Shown: positions 36,689-36,765 of the stretch, piece by piece | Numbering within the stretch: position 1 is the stretch's first letter | Layout: every line of letters begins with the position of its first letter | Source: Spirochaetes bacterium GWB1_36_13 | Lineage (GTDB): Bacteria > Spirochaetota > GWB1-36-13 | Assembly (NCBI GenBank): GCA_001829155.1 | Contig: MIAO01000151.1 | Coordinates: forward strand, 1-36,765 | Reading direction: 5' to 3' | Length of the DNA: 36,765 nucleotides | Translations under genes and position numbers: made by a program | Notes under the pieces: model-generated | The model's database searches: none | The model's input: only the letters and a program-made list of their open reading frames with translations | What the model was told of the DNA's origin: nothing

Positions 36689-36765
36689 TAATCAGGCTGT
36701 CGATTATTGAAAATTAAGACTTATTATCATTGATATTTGTAAGTTTATCAGAAAAGGTAATTGTA
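36689..36765 (-). repeat. MITE-like dispersed repeat, copy 3 (inverted, cut by window edge)
   Basis: 36689-36708 taatcaggctgtcgattatt is the exact reverse complement of 9091-9110; rc of the rest matches 9035-9067 closely. Confidence 0.7.

Noticed and set aside
1-36765. CRISPR array or cas genes
   Set aside because: No regularly spaced direct repeats and no Cas-like proteins seen.

Overview
AT-rich bacterial chromosomal window with dense protein-coding content on both strands. It looks like a flagellated, chemotactic, probably diderm organism; I cannot place the lineage securely. I saw no rRNA, tRNA, CRISPR array, phage or intact transposase. Recognisable housekeeping genes: prs, mnmG, pyrD, pyrF, xseB, prmC, a beta-carbonic anhydrase and flagellin. 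Much of the rest is signalling: tandem-STAS plus SpoIIAB-like kinase, an ECF sigma operon with a CBM48-like membrane protein, a 2029-aa Ser/Thr-kinase/AAA/TPR/GAF/GGDEF/GAF/His-kinase protein, a MASE3 histidine kinase, a pair of cyclic-nucleotide-domain proteins and two MCPs. The observations I rate highest: (1) the 2029-aa multi-output kinase; (2) a MITE-like dispersed repeat, three partial or complete copies, with a shared terminal motif and a 60-bp identical hairpin core; (3) a tandem STAS protein whose canonical phospho-serine positions are Lys and Arg, next to its putative kinase; (4) an ECF sigma, CBM48-like membrane protein and outer-membrane barrel operon; (5) a KAS III homologue keeping the Cys but lacking the canonical His and Asn; (6) a UBA/TS-N-like mini-ORF that appears to continue into a membrane protein in the +1 frame; (7) a hairpin-rich non-coding stretch at 26.36-26.58 kb. 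All family assignments were made by eye from motifs and need a profile search.
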